Below, piece after piece: positions 1 through 6,516 of a DNA stretch of 8,504 nt. The notes below the pieces were generated by a model. The model was given only the letters and a program-made list of their open reading frames with translations, made no database searches and was not told the origin of the DNA. The position numbers were made by a program, and so were the translations under genes. Positions within the stretch are counted from its first letter, which is position 1. Each line of letters opens with the position of its first letter. Location of the stretch: contig CAYWHY010000060.1 in NCBI GenBank assembly GCA_964458255.1, positions 1 to 8,504 on the forward strand, in the 5' to 3' direction. This DNA is from Suilimivivens sp964458255. GTDB lineage: Bacteria > Bacillota > Clostridia > Lachnospirales > Lachnospiraceae.

Positions 1-970
1 CAATGGCACCGATTACATTCTGCATGTTACTGCTTTTATTTTCTGTATCAATTACACCGACCAGTTTGCCCTGAAGATTAATCAAAATACCCGTTGCATT
101 TTTGCTTCCATAAATATCCGTCGTCATCATTGTATACATGGAATCCGGCAAATAAACAGACGACGTTGCCGATGTAACAAAACCGTAGCAGAAAGAATCC
201 GCAATACCTACCGGTTGCCCTATTGCTATAATAGGAGTACCTAAAAAACTGCCTGCTGCCGTGCTTCCCATCTCAATGATTTCTATTTTATTTAATGTAT
301 TGGCATCCAACATCGATTTTTTTACCGACAAAACAGCCAGTCCTGTATTGTTGTCCTTCTTTTTTATCTCTGCGTCATATTGCCTGCTGTCTATAAAAAT
401 AACCTTAAGCGATTCGGCTTCTTCAATCGCACTGGTATTGGCCAAAATCAAAATTTCTCTTCCATTGTCCGCAACAATGGTCCCTGAAATTGTACCTTCA
501 TTTTCATAAGAATTATTAAACCAGTCCGTATCAGAGATAACACCCACTACTGTTACCATAGATTTCTGTACTTCCCGTGCAATGACGGCGAGTCCCTGAT
601 AAAGGGAAGTATATTCCTCCACGCCAAGCCGCATTTCCGAAAGCACCTGTGCAATCTGTTCATCCTCTAATGCCGGTGCCTGCCCCGGGGACGGATTTAT
701 TTGAGATTCATCTGCTATCATATCCTGCGGCAGCATCTCCTCTTCCTCTGTTTCCTCCGCAAAAATAATCGCTGAAGGCTCTTCCTCCGGATAAAGTTTG
801 TTACTGATGACCGGCTCAAGTAACAGGAAAGTCAGACAGGCAACCATACCGAATATAATTGCCATTGATACTGTAAGTAACATGCGGCGAAGTAGTTTTT
901 TCCTGTTTAAAGGTCTTTGTTTAATTGTTTCTTTCATAAAATCAGTTTCCTGATTACGATATTCTTCCAT
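1..970 (-). CDS. Membrane-anchored HtrA/DegP-like protein with lost catalytic triad (3' end beyond window)
   Basis: The frame is open from an ATG at 970 to the window edge (323 codons seen), with GAGG at 978-981 seven bases upstream. Residues 1-29 are polar and basic, about 30-51 form one membrane helix, and 60-105 are an acidic, proline-containing linker. From about residue 125 the protein follows the S1C (HtrA) trypsin-like fold: a SGTIVADNG strand, the His-loop region ILANTSAI, the Asp-loop region NTGLAVL, the AIGQPVG strand, and a Ser-loop region KNATGILIN followed by GKLVGVI. Aligned by eye with HtrA (TNNHVI, TDLAVL, GNSGGPL), the catalytic residues are Ser180 instead of His, Gly210 instead of Asp and Ala292 instead of Ser. 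No histidine occurs in the visible part. The fold assignment is from family knowledge; lack of peptidase activity is inferred. A PDZ domain could follow outside the window. The promoter is unclear: the gene starts only about 50 bases after the tRNA terminator. The reading frame is intact, so this is not a decaying pseudogene. Confidence 0.82.
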   Translation of the reverse strand, partial: MEEYRNQETDFMKETIKQRPLNRKKLLRRMLLTVSMAIIFGMVACLTFLLLEPVISNKLYPEEEPSAIIFAEETEEEEMLPQDMIADESQINPSPGQAPALEDEQIAQVLSEMRLGVEEYTSLYQGLAVIAREVQKSMVTVVGVISDTDWFNNSYENEGTISGTIVADNGREILILANTSAIEEAESLKVIFIDSRQYDAEIKKKDNNTGLAVLSVKKSMLDANTLNKIEIIEMGSTAAGSFLGTPIIAIGQPVGIADSFCYGFVTSATSSVYLPDSMYTMMTTDIYGSKNATGILINLQGKLVGVIDTENKSSNMQNVIGAI

Positions 971-1006
971 GCAAAAACCTCATCTGTCATTTTCTTTCCA
1001 TTTTTT

Positions 1007-1036
1007 ATCTTTGAAAAAGGGAGAATCTTTGAAAAA
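1007..1036. repeat. 12-base tandem-like direct repeat at the tRNA terminator
   Basis: The sequence ATCTTTGAAAAA occurs at 1007-1018 and again at 1025-1036, six bases apart. One copy spans the loop and part of the stem of the tRNA-Pro terminator; the other lies in its T-run and in the leader of the HtrA-like gene. It most likely arose by slippage or local duplication. It leaves a possible alternative pairing partner for the left arm of the terminator, but no function is shown. Confidence 0.5.
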
Positions 1037-1045
1037 GATTCTCCC
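1014..1045 (-). terminator. Intrinsic terminator of tRNA-Pro
   Basis: On the minus strand, GGGAGAATCTT (1045-1035) pairs perfectly with AAGATTCTCCC (1029-1019); one extra A-T pair can close the loop. Five T follow at 1018-1014. It begins five bases after the 3' end of tRNA-Pro, so it is well placed to end that transcript and to separate it from the HtrA-like gene downstream. Confidence 0.85.
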
Positions 1046-1049
1046 TAAA

Positions 1050-1123
1050 TCGGCGCGACAGGATTTGAACCTGCGACCTCTGCGTCCCGAACGCAGCGCT
1101 CTACCAAACTGAGCCACGCGCCG
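1050..1123 (-). tRNA. tRNA-Pro, anticodon CGG
   Basis: The 74-base cloverleaf can be folded completely by hand. The acceptor stem CGGCGCG/CGCGCCG has seven pairs with discriminator A at 1050. The D-arm is GCTC/GAGC with an AGTTTGGTA loop. The anticodon stem CTGCG/CGCAG encloses loop TTCGGGA, giving anticodon CGG (reads CCG) with G37 as usual for proline. The variable loop is AGGTC, and the T-arm is GCAGG/CCTGT with loop TTCAAAT. CCA is not encoded and must be added after transcription. The variable loop contains G46, the base methylated by TrmB, whose gene lies 83 bases upstream on the same strand. Confidence 0.97.
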
Positions 1124-1141
1124 TAACCTACGACAATGTAC

Positions 1142-1170
1142 ATCATACAATTTTTATCGCTAAATGTCAA
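1142..1170 (-). promoter_or_regulatory. Sigma-A-type promoter of tRNA-Pro
   Basis: On the minus strand TTGACA (1170-1165, consensus -35) is separated by exactly 17 bases from TATGAT (1147-1142, one mismatch to the -10 consensus). Transcription would begin near 1135, about a dozen bases before the mature tRNA 5' end at 1123. This is the best promoter in the window and fits a strongly expressed tRNA gene. Confidence 0.9.
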
Positions 1171-1206
1171 TTGTAAAAACCTTTTTAATCAACAAAGTTA
1201 CTTTAT

Positions 1207-1845
1207 TTATCTATAAATAATATATTTGCAAATCGGATTACCTATAGAAGAAAATTTTTCCTCATATTCCGTCATAACATTTCCCTCTGACATCTTTACA
1301 TCATGATGTAAATCATAAGTAACTGCTTCTGCCTGCCAGCCTGCCTCTGGCAACTGTTCCAATGCAAAATCAAATAATGCTCTGTTATCTGTCTTAAATT
1401 CCAGAAAACCTTCTTTTTTTAAAAATGTATCATACCTTGCCAAAAATTCCTTAGAGGGAAGTCGTCTCTTTGCATGTCTGTCTTTTGGCCAGGGATCTGA
1501 AAAATTCAGATATATTCTGTCCACCTCGTTCTCTGCAAAAACATTTTCTATTTCTTCTGCATCCATTCGGATAAATTTTAGGTTTGCCAAAGCTTCCTGC
1601 TCCATTTTCTGAATAGCACGCAGTAACACACTGGAATACTTTTCTATTCCCACATAATTGATTTCGGGATGCAGCTTTGCCATTTCATAAATAAACTTAC
1701 CCTTACCCATTCCTATTTCAATATGCAGCGGATTGTTATTTCCATATAATGCCCGCCAACAGCCTTTTACACTTTCCGGTTCATGAACAACAAAATCACT
1801 TTCTGCTATTGCCTCCCGTGAACCCGGTACATTTTTTAATCTCAT
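1207..1845 (-). CDS. trmB: tRNA (guanine-N7-)-methyltransferase TrmB
   Basis: This enzyme transfers a methyl group from S-adenosylmethionine to N7 of G46 in the tRNA variable loop, in the cytoplasm. From the chosen start it is 212 residues long, the usual family size. The SAM-binding segment IEIGMGKGKF is at 42-51 and the acidic end of the next strand, GIEKYS, at 66-71. The family signature NFSDPWPKDRHAKRRL is at 114-129, KTDN at 151-154 and TEYEEKF at 192-198 near the end. A longer frame opens at 1950, but its first 35 codons have no good ribosome site and contain the promoter, whereas ATG 1845 has AGGAGG six bases upstream. Transcription diverges from the carboxypeptidase gene. No clear terminator follows the stop, so transcripts may run into the tRNA-Pro gene. 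Confidence 0.95.
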   Translation of the reverse strand: MRLKNVPGSREAIAESDFVVHEPESVKGCWRALYGNNNPLHIEIGMGKGKFIYEMAKLHPEINYVGIEKYSSVLLRAIQKMEQEALANLKFIRMDAEEIENVFAENEVDRIYLNFSDPWPKDRHAKRRLPSKEFLARYDTFLKKEGFLEFKTDNRALFDFALEQLPEAGWQAEAVTYDLHHDVKMSEGNVMTEYEEKFSSIGNPICKYIIYR

Positions 1846-1851
1846 AGCTTT

Positions 1852-1857
1852 CCTCCT
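1852..1857 (-). promoter_or_regulatory. Ribosome binding site that fixes the trmB start
   Basis: A full AGGAGG lies six bases before ATG 1845 on the minus strand. It settles the start of trmB against the longer open frame beginning at 1950, which would add 35 residues not found in the family. Confidence 0.88.
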
Positions 1858-1873
1858 CATGACTGCTATGACA

Positions 1874-1882
1874 AGTATATCA
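1874..1882 (-). promoter_or_regulatory. Extended -10 promoter of trmB
   Basis: The minus strand reads TGATATACT, an extended -10 element (TGn plus TATACT, one mismatch to TATAAT), about 29 bases before the trmB ATG. No convincing -35 hexamer is seen at 16-18 bases upstream, which is compatible with extended -10 promoters. It lies inside the falsely extended part of the trmB reading frame, supporting the shorter start. Confidence 0.6.
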
Positions 1883-1922
1883 CAGTATCCAAAAATAACC
1901 ATGATTTTTTTGCAAAAGCTGT

Positions 1923-1950
1923 TTGGTTTTTTACAAAAATAGTGTATCAT
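1923..1950 (+). promoter_or_regulatory. Weak promoter candidate for the D,D-carboxypeptidase
   Basis: TATCAT at 1945-1950 could be a -10 element, with TTGGTT at 1923-1928 as a poor -35 after a 16-base spacer. The start of transcription would fall near 1957, roughly 25 bases before the ATG. An alternative pair is TTGCAA at 1910-1915 with TACAAA at 1932-1937. The region is so AT-rich that chance matches are likely. Confidence 0.3.
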
Positions 1951-1960
1951 ATTTGTAAAA
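1929..1960. repeat. Inverted repeat in the trmB/carboxypeptidase divergent region
   Basis: TTTTACAAA at 1929-1937 and TTTGTAAAA at 1952-1960 are perfect 9-base inverted copies around a 14-base spacer. The centre covers the candidate -10 TATCAT of the carboxypeptidase gene. The arrangement could be an operator for a dimeric regulator, but AT richness makes an accidental dyad plausible. It is not followed by a T-run long enough to suggest a terminator. Confidence 0.4.
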
Positions 1961-1983
1961 GATTACGTATATAAGGAGTTTTT

Positions 1984-3498
1984 ATGAACAGTCTTAAACC
2001 AAAACGGACAGGAACTCTTTTACTATCCGCATTTTTATATATAGCAATTGCATCCCAAACATTGTTTTCACCGCTTATTCTTTTTGCTGCACCAAACGAC
2101 GAACCGACACAGACTCAAACCGACGCTGATGAAAGGCAGCATCTTCCCATAAAAAGTAACCGGATTGCAAACTGGCCGGAAGGTCCCGTTGTAAGTGCTC
2201 ATTCCGCTATTTTAATGGAAGCCAATACCGGCACTATACTTTATGATAAAAATATACATGACAAAATGTATCCTGCCAGCACCACCAAAATAATGACTTC
2301 TCTTATTGCTGCTGAAAATTCTGCAATGAATGAAACCGTCAGCTTTTCCCATGATGCTGTTTTTGGCATTGAAGATGATAGCTCCAATATAGGTATTGAT
2401 GTCGGTCAATCCATGCCCATGGAAGAATGTTTATACGGTATTTTAGTTGCTTCTGCAAATGAAGTTGCCAACGCTGTAGCAGAACACATTGCTGGTAACA
2501 TGGATGATTTTGCCGATATGATGAATCAAAAAGCACAGGAACTTGGCTGTGAAAATACACATTTCACCAATGCACATGGTCTTTATGATGACAATCACTA
2601 CACCACAGCCTACGACCTGGCTGTCATCTCACAGGCTTTTTTCAATAATGAATTATTATCTAAAATTGGCAATACCCCGTCCTATCATTTTAAAGCCACT
2701 GTAGAACAGCCCGATGACTTTATTGTACGTAATAAACATAAACTGATTACCGGTGAAATTCCCTGTGACGGTATTAAGGGCGGCAAGACCGGTTACACAG
2801 ACGAAGCCGGTCAGACTCTTGTAACCTGTGCGGAAAGAAATGGTATGAAGCTGATATGTGTTGTAATGATGGAAGAATCTCCCGATCAGTTTAACGATAC
2901 CGTCAAACTTTTTGATTATGGCTTTACTAATTTTACAATCACCAATGTCTCTCAAAATGAAACCAATTATCAAACGGAAAGTATTGATTTTTTCCATACC
3001 TCTTATGATGTTTTTGGAAATTCCGATATACTTCTCTCTCTCGATCAAAACAGCTATATTATCCTGCCGAAAACACTTGATTTTGCAGATGTCGATTCTT
3101 CCATATCCTATGAAAGTCTTACCGATGAGGAAGTAGCCCGCATCTTATATAGCTATCAGGATATTTATCTTGGTATGGCTTCCATTAATCTGATAACCGA
3201 AGATAATTTCAAGGGACATTTATCAGATGAACCCTTTATCACAAATGATAACGCAATGATTCAGACCGAAACAGAAAGTCAGACCGTTTTTGTCAATGTA
3301 AAACTTATAATCATCATAACTGTTTGTGTTGCCCTTTTACTAAGTGCCTGTTTTGTTGCCTATGACTTAGTTACAGGTTACCAATTTGCTGATATCGAAA
3401 CCGGCAAACCGAAAAGGAAAAGCCGACGTGCCATTAAAAGGGAACGAAAAAAAGGACCTCATTTTCCTTCACACCATTTTAAAGATTTTGATTTCTAG
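1984..3498 (+). CDS. D-alanyl-D-alanine carboxypeptidase (DacF/PBP5-type, serine peptidase S11)
   Basis: This low-molecular-mass penicillin-binding protein trims the terminal D-Ala from peptidoglycan stem peptides outside the membrane. It has 504 residues; AAGGAG at 1973-1978 lies five bases before the ATG. Residues about 11-36 are a hydrophobic export signal ending near AA at 35-36. All active-site motifs are intact: Ser99-T-T-Lys102 (nucleophile and base), Ser157-A-Asn159 and Lys268-T-Gly270. The family segment HGLYDDNHYTTAYDLA is at 199-213. After a second extracellular domain to about residue 430, a membrane helix spans about 440-462 and a strongly basic tail (KPKRKSRR and more) ends the protein. 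PBP5-type enzymes are usually held by a short amphipathic C-terminal helix, so a full helix with a cytoplasmic basic tail is distinctive. The stop overlaps the convergent exonuclease gene by 20 bases. Sporulation versus vegetative function cannot be decided. Confidence 0.93.
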   Translation: MNSLKPKRTGTLLLSAFLYIAIASQTLFSPLILFAAPNDEPTQTQTDADERQHLPIKSNRIANWPEGPVVSAHSAILMEANTGTILYDKNIHDKMYPASTTKIMTSLIAAENSAMNETVSFSHDAVFGIEDDSSNIGIDVGQSMPMEECLYGILVASANEVANAVAEHIAGNMDDFADMMNQKAQELGCENTHFTNAHGLYDDNHYTTAYDLAVISQAFFNNELLSKIGNTPSYHFKATVEQPDDFIVRNKHKLITGEIPCDGIKGGKTGYTDEAGQTLVTCAERNGMKLICVVMMEESPDQFNDTVKLFDYGFTNFTITNVSQNETNYQTESIDFFHTSYDVFGNSDILLSLDQNSYIILPKTLDFADVDSSISYESLTDEEVARILYSYQDIYLGMASINLITEDNFKGHLSDEPFITNDNAMIQTETESQTVFVNVKLIIIITVCVALLLSACFVAYDLVTGYQFADIETGKPKRKSRRAIKRERKKGPHFPSHHFKDFDF

Positions 3499-4447
3499 CC
3501 CTACTTGTTTTTTTCTTTGTTTTTTGGTGCTCTTTAGCCTCATCCCGTTTATTCCGGAGTTTAAGGCAATCTTCTTCAGAAATAAATTTTGACGTTTTGA
3601 CAATATAGACGCCATCCCTTTCCGATTTGCGAACTCTGATTTTTGATTTCATAAATCCATGAGTAGGGCATACCGCCACACTTAAGTAATGTTTTCCGTT
3701 TGGTGTAAACCAGCGGATTTTTTTATGGATATTTTTATGGCAAAGAAAACACTTGGTACTAATTACCTCTCTGTCTTCCATAGCTGTTTTTTTATCCGGA
3801 AACTCTCTGGATATGTATTTCATATAGTCATGAAACATTATATGAATTTCCTCTTTTTTTGTTTTGGGAAGTACAAATGTATCAAACGAATAATTGTCCA
3901 ATACATTTTCTTTTATTTTTTCCAACACCTTAGCCGTATAATATGCATCACTGAATGCCCTGTGAAACGGAATGTCTTTTTCTATACCCAGAAAATCAAT
4001 GGCATACTCCAGGCTTCTCCTGCTTTTTTTATCTTCGTACGCAATGCTGAAAAGCTTTTGTATATCCAGAAACCGAATCGGCACGTCACTAAGCGGTTTC
4101 ATCTCATAGAAACGGAGATTTCTCTGAAATTCACACAAATCAAGCGGTCCCCATGTACAAAAAATATAGTCTTTCCCACACCAATTTAAAAAATCACCGG
4201 CAACTTCGGGAAACGGCTTTCCTTTTTGCAAATCCTTCATGTGAAGATGAATGATTTTGCTGGTAATTTTGTGCATATGGAGATACACCGAAGGTTTTAC
4301 CAGCTGATTAAATTCATCTATCATTGTTCTCTTTTCATTTAATTTTATTGCTCCAATATCAATAACCTCAAAAGGCATCTCTTTTACTTCCGGCTCTTCA
4401 CCGGTGTTGCTCTGGTTCCACTCCAAATCCAGCACAATATAATTCAT
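3479..4447 (-). CDS. DEDDh-family 3'-5' exonuclease with C-terminal candidate zinc module
   Basis: The 322-residue protein has an N-terminal exonuclease domain (about 1-185) of the ERI-1/KapD-like DnaQ superfamily. ExoI is D7-x-E9 in VLDLEWNQ, ExoII gives D103 in the TWGPLD segment, and ExoIII gives H162 and D167 in HRAFSDAYYTA. These form the DEDDh set that binds two metal ions to cut DNA or RNA from the 3' end. Residues about 225-290 hold C233-x2-C236 and, 23 residues later, C260-x2-H263, which looks like a zinc ribbon or treble clef. The last 25 residues are rich in Lys and Arg. No signal peptide is present, so it is cytoplasmic; the natural substrate is unknown. GAGG at 4457-4460 lies nine bases before ATG 4447, and only 21 bases separate it from the beta-galactosidase stop, so it is probably the last gene of that operon. 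No strong terminator follows; a 5-bp hairpin with a T-run lies inside the opposing gene at 3447-3469. Confidence 0.85.
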   Translation of the reverse strand: MNYIVLDLEWNQSNTGEEPEVKEMPFEVIDIGAIKLNEKRTMIDEFNQLVKPSVYLHMHKITSKIIHLHMKDLQKGKPFPEVAGDFLNWCGKDYIFCTWGPLDLCEFQRNLRFYEMKPLSDVPIRFLDIQKLFSIAYEDKKSRRSLEYAIDFLGIEKDIPFHRAFSDAYYTAKVLEKIKENVLDNYSFDTFVLPKTKKEEIHIMFHDYMKYISREFPDKKTAMEDREVISTKCFLCHKNIHKKIRWFTPNGKHYLSVAVCPTHGFMKSKIRVRKSERDGVYIVKTSKFISEEDCLKLRNKRDEAKEHQKTKKKTSRARNQNL

Positions 4448-4468
4448 AACCTGTTACCTCATCTTACA

Positions 4469-6490
4469 TCAACTCTTAATAATCGCTACTCCGGCCTTAT
4501 GAAGCACTATTTTATCATCCGGCTGATATCGTCTGCCGCTTATCAAATCAATACCTGCCCTCTTTAATCTTACTTCCTTTTCTTTCTCTGCATGATTTAA
4601 CAAAAATAAAAATTTCCCCCTTTCATTTTCACGCTCGGTAGCTTCTACTCCCTCCGGTGTCTCTAAGACAGGCATAATTGCAAGCTCTTTACAAATTTCT
4701 CCTATAAAATCACTATAAAATACCTTGTTTGATGCTGTAGCCACATAATAAGCCTTTCCTTCCCCAAAGGAGTTACAAGTCAAAACAGGCATTCCCGCAT
4801 AAAAATCACTTTCGTAAGAGGACAGACTTTCTGCCCCTCGTAAATGCAATAAATCACATAAGATATTTGCAGGGTACGTTTTTCCGTTATATACAAAGGA
4901 ATTGCCTTCCTCTTTCAAAACGGCATCCGATTCTTCCACCCAGATTCCGAGAATATCCTTTAATTTCCCGGGATATCCACCTGTGATTACCAAATCATGA
5001 TTCTCTACATAACCGCTGAAATAAGTAGTTAAGAAACATCCTCCACTTGTTACATACTCACGCACTTTCTCATCAAAACCATCCTTGCACATATAAAGAA
5101 GAGGTGCAACTACCAGTTTATAAGAGGACAATGCGTCCTCAACACTGACAAAATCCACCGAAATATTTTTCTCACTAAAGGCTCTGTAGTACCTTGTTAC
5201 TTCCTCACAATAATTAATCAGCCGGCTCGGACCTGCAGAATATTCTGCCGCCCACCAGTTGTCCCAGTCAAATACAATAGCAACCTTTGCATTTGTTCTG
5301 CAGCCTAAAGTTTCATTTCCTATTCTGTCAAGCTCTTCTCCCATTGCTGCAATTTCGCGAAATACCCTGGTATCTTCATTTCCTACATGATCAATAACTG
5401 CACCATGGTATTTTTCACAGGCGCCAATACTTCTTCTCATTTGAAAAAACATTACCGTATCTGCTCCATGAGCAACTGCCTGATAGCTCCAAAGTCGCAT
5501 GATTCCGGGTCTTTTTAACTTACAACTGACATGCCAGTTACTTACGCTCGGTGTCTGCTCCATCAACGCAAACGGTTTCCCTTGCTTTAACCCACGCATT
5601 AAATCATGCTGCATTGCCACTTGTGCCGGATAAGAATCATACATCGGATAATTGTCCCATGAGATGAAGTCCATGTATTTGCCCCATTTCTGGTAATCCA
5701 AGGGTTTATAAGCACCCATAAGATTCGTGGTAACAGGAATATCCGGTGTATATTTTCTGACAGCCTCTTTTTCCAGGCGAAAGCATTCCAGCATGCTGTC
5801 GGAATTAAACCGTCTGTAATCCAAAGAAATCGCCTGAAAATAAGTACGAACACCGTCTCCTCTGTCAAATTCCTCGGAAAGCATATTCGGTGCAACCACA
5901 TCTTCAAAATCATATAAGGTATGACCCCAAAATGTCATATTCCATACACGGTTTAACTCATCAATTGTTCTATATTTTTGGATAAGCCATTTACGAAACG
6001 CTTTTTCACAATTTTCGCAATAACATTCCCCACCGTATTCATTGGAAATATGCCACGCCACAATATTATCATAATTTTGATATCTTTCCGCAAGCTTCTC
6101 TGCCAACGCGACCGAATATTTTCTGTAAGTGGGACTGTTTGGACAAGAATTATGACGTCCCCCAAACTTTCTCTTCATTCCATCATGACCCACACGTAAT
6201 ATATCAGGATGTTTTCTGGCCATCCAAGCAGGATGTGCGGCTGTTGAAGTTGCCATACATACCTTAAGACCGTTATCCTTAACCAGCTTCATCATTTTAT
6301 CGAGCCTGCTAAAATCATAAGTATTTTCATTAGGTTGCAATAGAGCCCAACTAAATACATTTAACGTTACAGTATCAATATGTGCCAGTTTAAAAAGACG
6401 CATATCCTCTTCCCAAACTTCTTCCGGCCATTGCTCCGGGTTGTAATCTCCACCATATAGGATTTTCTGTACCTTATTGCTTTCTATCAT
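4469..6490 (-). CDS. Beta-galactosidase, glycoside hydrolase family 42
   Basis: This cytoplasmic enzyme releases galactose from beta-galactosides by a retaining mechanism; there is no signal peptide. From the chosen ATG it is 673 residues long, typical of GH42. The N-terminal signature YGGDYNPEQWP is at 12-22. The TIM barrel carries the acid/base N150-E151 in WHISNEYGG and the nucleophile E311 in ALMEQTPS. Four cysteines, C116 and C156-x-C158-x2-C161, match the zinc site known from Thermus A4 beta-galactosidase. A trimerisation-type domain covers about 400-610 and a small beta domain (FLLNHAEKEKEV at 629-640) ends the protein. GTG 6493 is a possible alternative start but leaves only three bases to GGAGG. 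The neighbouring MglB suggests galactose-containing substrates; which linkage is cleaved cannot be read from sequence. Confidence 0.95.
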   Translation of the reverse strand: MIESNKVQKILYGGDYNPEQWPEEVWEEDMRLFKLAHIDTVTLNVFSWALLQPNENTYDFSRLDKMMKLVKDNGLKVCMATSTAAHPAWMARKHPDILRVGHDGMKRKFGGRHNSCPNSPTYRKYSVALAEKLAERYQNYDNIVAWHISNEYGGECYCENCEKAFRKWLIQKYRTIDELNRVWNMTFWGHTLYDFEDVVAPNMLSEEFDRGDGVRTYFQAISLDYRRFNSDSMLECFRLEKEAVRKYTPDIPVTTNLMGAYKPLDYQKWGKYMDFISWDNYPMYDSYPAQVAMQHDLMRGLKQGKPFALMEQTPSVSNWHVSCKLKRPGIMRLWSYQAVAHGADTVMFFQMRRSIGACEKYHGAVIDHVGNEDTRVFREIAAMGEELDRIGNETLGCRTNAKVAIVFDWDNWWAAEYSAGPSRLINYCEEVTRYYRAFSEKNISVDFVSVEDALSSYKLVVAPLLYMCKDGFDEKVREYVTSGGCFLTTYFSGYVENHDLVITGGYPGKLKDILGIWVEESDAVLKEEGNSFVYNGKTYPANILCDLLHLRGAESLSSYESDFYAGMPVLTCNSFGEGKAYYVATASNKVFYSDFIGEICKELAIMPVLETPEGVEATERENERGKFLFLLNHAEKEKEVRLKRAGIDLISGRRYQPDDKIVLHKAGVAIIKS

Positions 6491-6496
6491 CACAAG

Positions 6497-6501
6497 CCTC
6501 C
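6497..6501 (-). promoter_or_regulatory. Ribosome binding site deciding the beta-galactosidase start
   Basis: GGAGG lies six bases before ATG 6490 and only three before the in-frame GTG at 6493. Normal spacing favours the ATG. The difference is a single residue. Confidence 0.7.
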
Positions 6502-6516
6502 GTTAATAGTTTTTTA

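Noticed and set aside
261..509. Plus-strand open frame of 82 codons
   Set aside because: It lies entirely within the minus-strand HtrA-like gene, with no ribosome site and no recognisable protein features.
1174..1187. AAAAACCTTTTT as a trmB terminator
   Set aside because: An A5/T5 pairing with a two-base loop cannot form a stable terminator hairpin.
1846..1950. Possible 35-residue N-terminal extension of TrmB, starting at 1950
   Set aside because: It lacks a good ribosome site, contains the extended -10 promoter, and would exceed the family length; ATG 1845 has a full AGGAGG at correct spacing.
3447..3469. Terminator for the exonuclease gene (AAGGA/TCCTT hairpin with seven T on the minus strand)
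   Set aside because: The stem has only five base pairs and an 8-base loop, and the T-run is explained by Lys codons of the carboxypeptidase tail on the other strand; too weak to list.
3689..4189. Plus-strand open frame of 166 codons opposite the exonuclease
   Set aside because: It is the complement of a gene with clear DEDDh motifs; its Phe/Cys/Ile-rich translation is typical of an antisense shadow in AT-rich DNA.
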